Source: Desulfurococcales archaeon | Lineage (GTDB): Archaea; Thermoproteota; Thermoprotei_A; Sulfolobales; NBVN01 | Length of the DNA: 6,304 nucleotides | Direction: 5' to 3' | Assembly (NCBI GenBank): GCA_021158735.1 | Contig: JAGGUC010000018.1 | Location: 1 to 6,304, forward strand | The notes under the pieces: model-generated | Databases searched by the model: none | Told to the model about the DNA's origin: nothing | What the model saw: the letters and a program-made list of their open reading frames with translations, nothing else | In this document: piece after piece, positions 5,700 to 6,304 of the stretch | Numbering within the stretch: the first letter of the stretch is position 1 | Layout of the letters: every line of letters starts with the position of its first letter | Program-made: the position numbers and the translations under genes

Positions 5700-5715
5700 T
5701 TACTTCATTAGTAAT
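5699..5715. terminator. Small hairpin between convergent genes, possible bidirectional terminator
   Basis: ATTACT (5699-5704) and AGTAAT (5710-5715) form a perfect 6-bp stem with a 5-nt loop, filling most of the 21-nt gap between the moeA stop (5697-5699) and the stop of the facing synthetase gene (5721-5723). It is AT-rich and weak, so a terminator role is only suggested by its place. Confidence 0.3.
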
Positions 5716-5720
5716 GTACG

Positions 5721-6304
5721 TTAGAAGTTAATCAGCTTCCTGAACTTCTCTACATACTCCTCGAAGGTCCCCACATGTTTCAGCCATCTGCCGTAGTCAA
5801 CCAGAGCTTTAATCACCCTAGCTGCTCTCTCAGGGGATAAGTACATGGGTATCCCCATCTCCTCAGCCTCTCTCGAGAATCTTGCCGTGTAAGTGCCTCC
5901 AGTTGCCACACCCACAACAGGTATTGGTGTGCTCAGCTCCTTATTCACCTTTCTAACCCTTTCAATGAACTTCCTGTTGAGTTCTCCACTAATCCCCGGT
6001 ACCATATAGTATGGCAGCCACATAATTGCGTTTACCTCACCCGACCTCATGAGGACCTCAACAGCCTCAACCAAGTGCTCGTCTCTAGCAGAACCAGTTA
6101 CATCCACTGGATTATAGGGTGATGCAATAGGGAGTAAGATTTTCCGTAACTTCTCAATTGTTGCGTCACTGAGTCTGGGCACCTTAAGACCTAAGTCGCT
6201 GAGTGCGTCAGTAGCCATGACTCCCGAGCCTCCACCCACCGTGAGTACGGCTACTCTGTCACCTCCCGCAGGCGGCTGCATCCCCATAGCCATACCTACA
6301 TCGA
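5721..6304 (-). CDS. ADP-forming acyl/acetyl-CoA synthetase alpha subunit, C-terminal part (gene runs off window)
   Basis: The visible 193 codons are the C-terminal domain of an NDP-forming acetate-CoA ligase alpha subunit. The enzyme converts acyl-CoA, ADP and phosphate to the free acid, CoA and ATP, the main ATP-yielding step of peptide and sugar fermentation in many hyperthermophilic archaea. Supporting motifs, numbered from the Met at 6293-6291, are QPPAGGDRVAVLTVGGGSGV (6-25), the LPIASPYNPVDVTGSA stretch (54-69) and PVVGVATGG (125-133), ending in a helix that closes at LINF. The protein stops there, so this is a separate alpha chain and not an alpha-beta fusion of the bacterial type. 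The frame stays open to the window edge (D-V-G precede that Met), so the CoA-binding domain and the catalytic histidine lie outside. The Met at 6293-6291 is internal, not a start. It is convergent with moeA and belongs to another operon. Confidence 0.83.
   Translation of the reverse strand, partial: DVGMAMGMQPPAGGDRVAVLTVGGGSGVMATDALSDLGLKVPRLSDATIEKLRKILLPIASPYNPVDVTGSARDEHLVEAVEVLMRSGEVNAIMWLPYYMVPGISGELNRKFIERVRKVNKELSTPIPVVGVATGGTYTARFSREAEEMGIPMYLSPERAARVIKALVDYGRWLKHVGTFEEYVEKFRKLINF

Noticed and set aside
6291..6293. Start codon of the synthetase gene at this ATG
   Set aside because: The frame stays open through the window edge and the protein begins in the middle of the known alpha-subunit architecture, so this Met is internal.
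1..6304. CRISPR array, tRNA or rRNA genes, insertion sequences
   Set aside because: No regularly spaced repeats, no tRNA-like cloverleaf, no rRNA-like stretch and no transposase motifs were seen on reading both strands.

Overview
The window looks like the chromosome of a hyperthermophilic or thermophilic archaeon, most likely a crenarchaeote (Thermoproteota, Desulfurococcales-like). The evidence is a Tfx-family regulator, an ADP-forming acyl-CoA synthetase, heavy AGG/AGA use for arginine, GTG starts, GAGGTGAT-type ribosome binding sites, TATA-box-like promoters and very compact overlapping genes. The exact genus cannot be read from this window.

Layout, left to right. Positions 1-369 are AT-rich and poorly coding. 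They hold one doubtful 63-codon minus-strand ORF (38-229) and a perfect 18-bp A/T palindrome. Positions 370-3857 are a leftward, tightly overlapping four-gene operon. In transcription order it encodes a membrane-anchored NMT1/TauA-type substrate-binding protein, a NitT/TauT-type permease, an ABC ATPase with a C-terminal TOBE/MOP-like extension, and a DUF364 protein (PF04016, enolase-N-like plus Rossmann-like, proposed heavy-metal chelation). Adjacent genes overlap by 4, 28 and 8 nt. Positions 3858-3991 are a divergent promoter region with two inverted repeats of the same form, TGTAA-N10-TTACA, spaced 33 bp apart. Rightward from it run a Tfx-family transcription factor (3992-4417) and a divergent MoeA-family molybdopterin-cofactor protein (4491-5699), separated by 73 nt that contain a hairpin starting at the tfx stop codon. 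Facing these is the C-terminal part of an ADP-forming acyl-CoA synthetase alpha subunit (5721 to beyond 6304, minus strand), separated from moeA by a 21-nt gap with a small hairpin.

How the parts may fit together. Tfx was first described as a DNA-binding protein of the promoter of a molybdenum enzyme operon (fmdECB) in Methanothermobacter. MoeA inserts Mo or W into molybdopterin. DUF364 has been proposed to handle heavy metals. The transporter ATPase carries a ModC-like C-terminal extension, although the rest of the transporter is of nitrate/sulfonate/taurine type. My inference, not shown by the sequence, is that this is an undescribed oxyanion (tungstate or molybdate) or metal-ligand uptake and handling module. 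It would be controlled by the divergently encoded Tfx protein through the paired inverted repeats. The substrate remains unknown.
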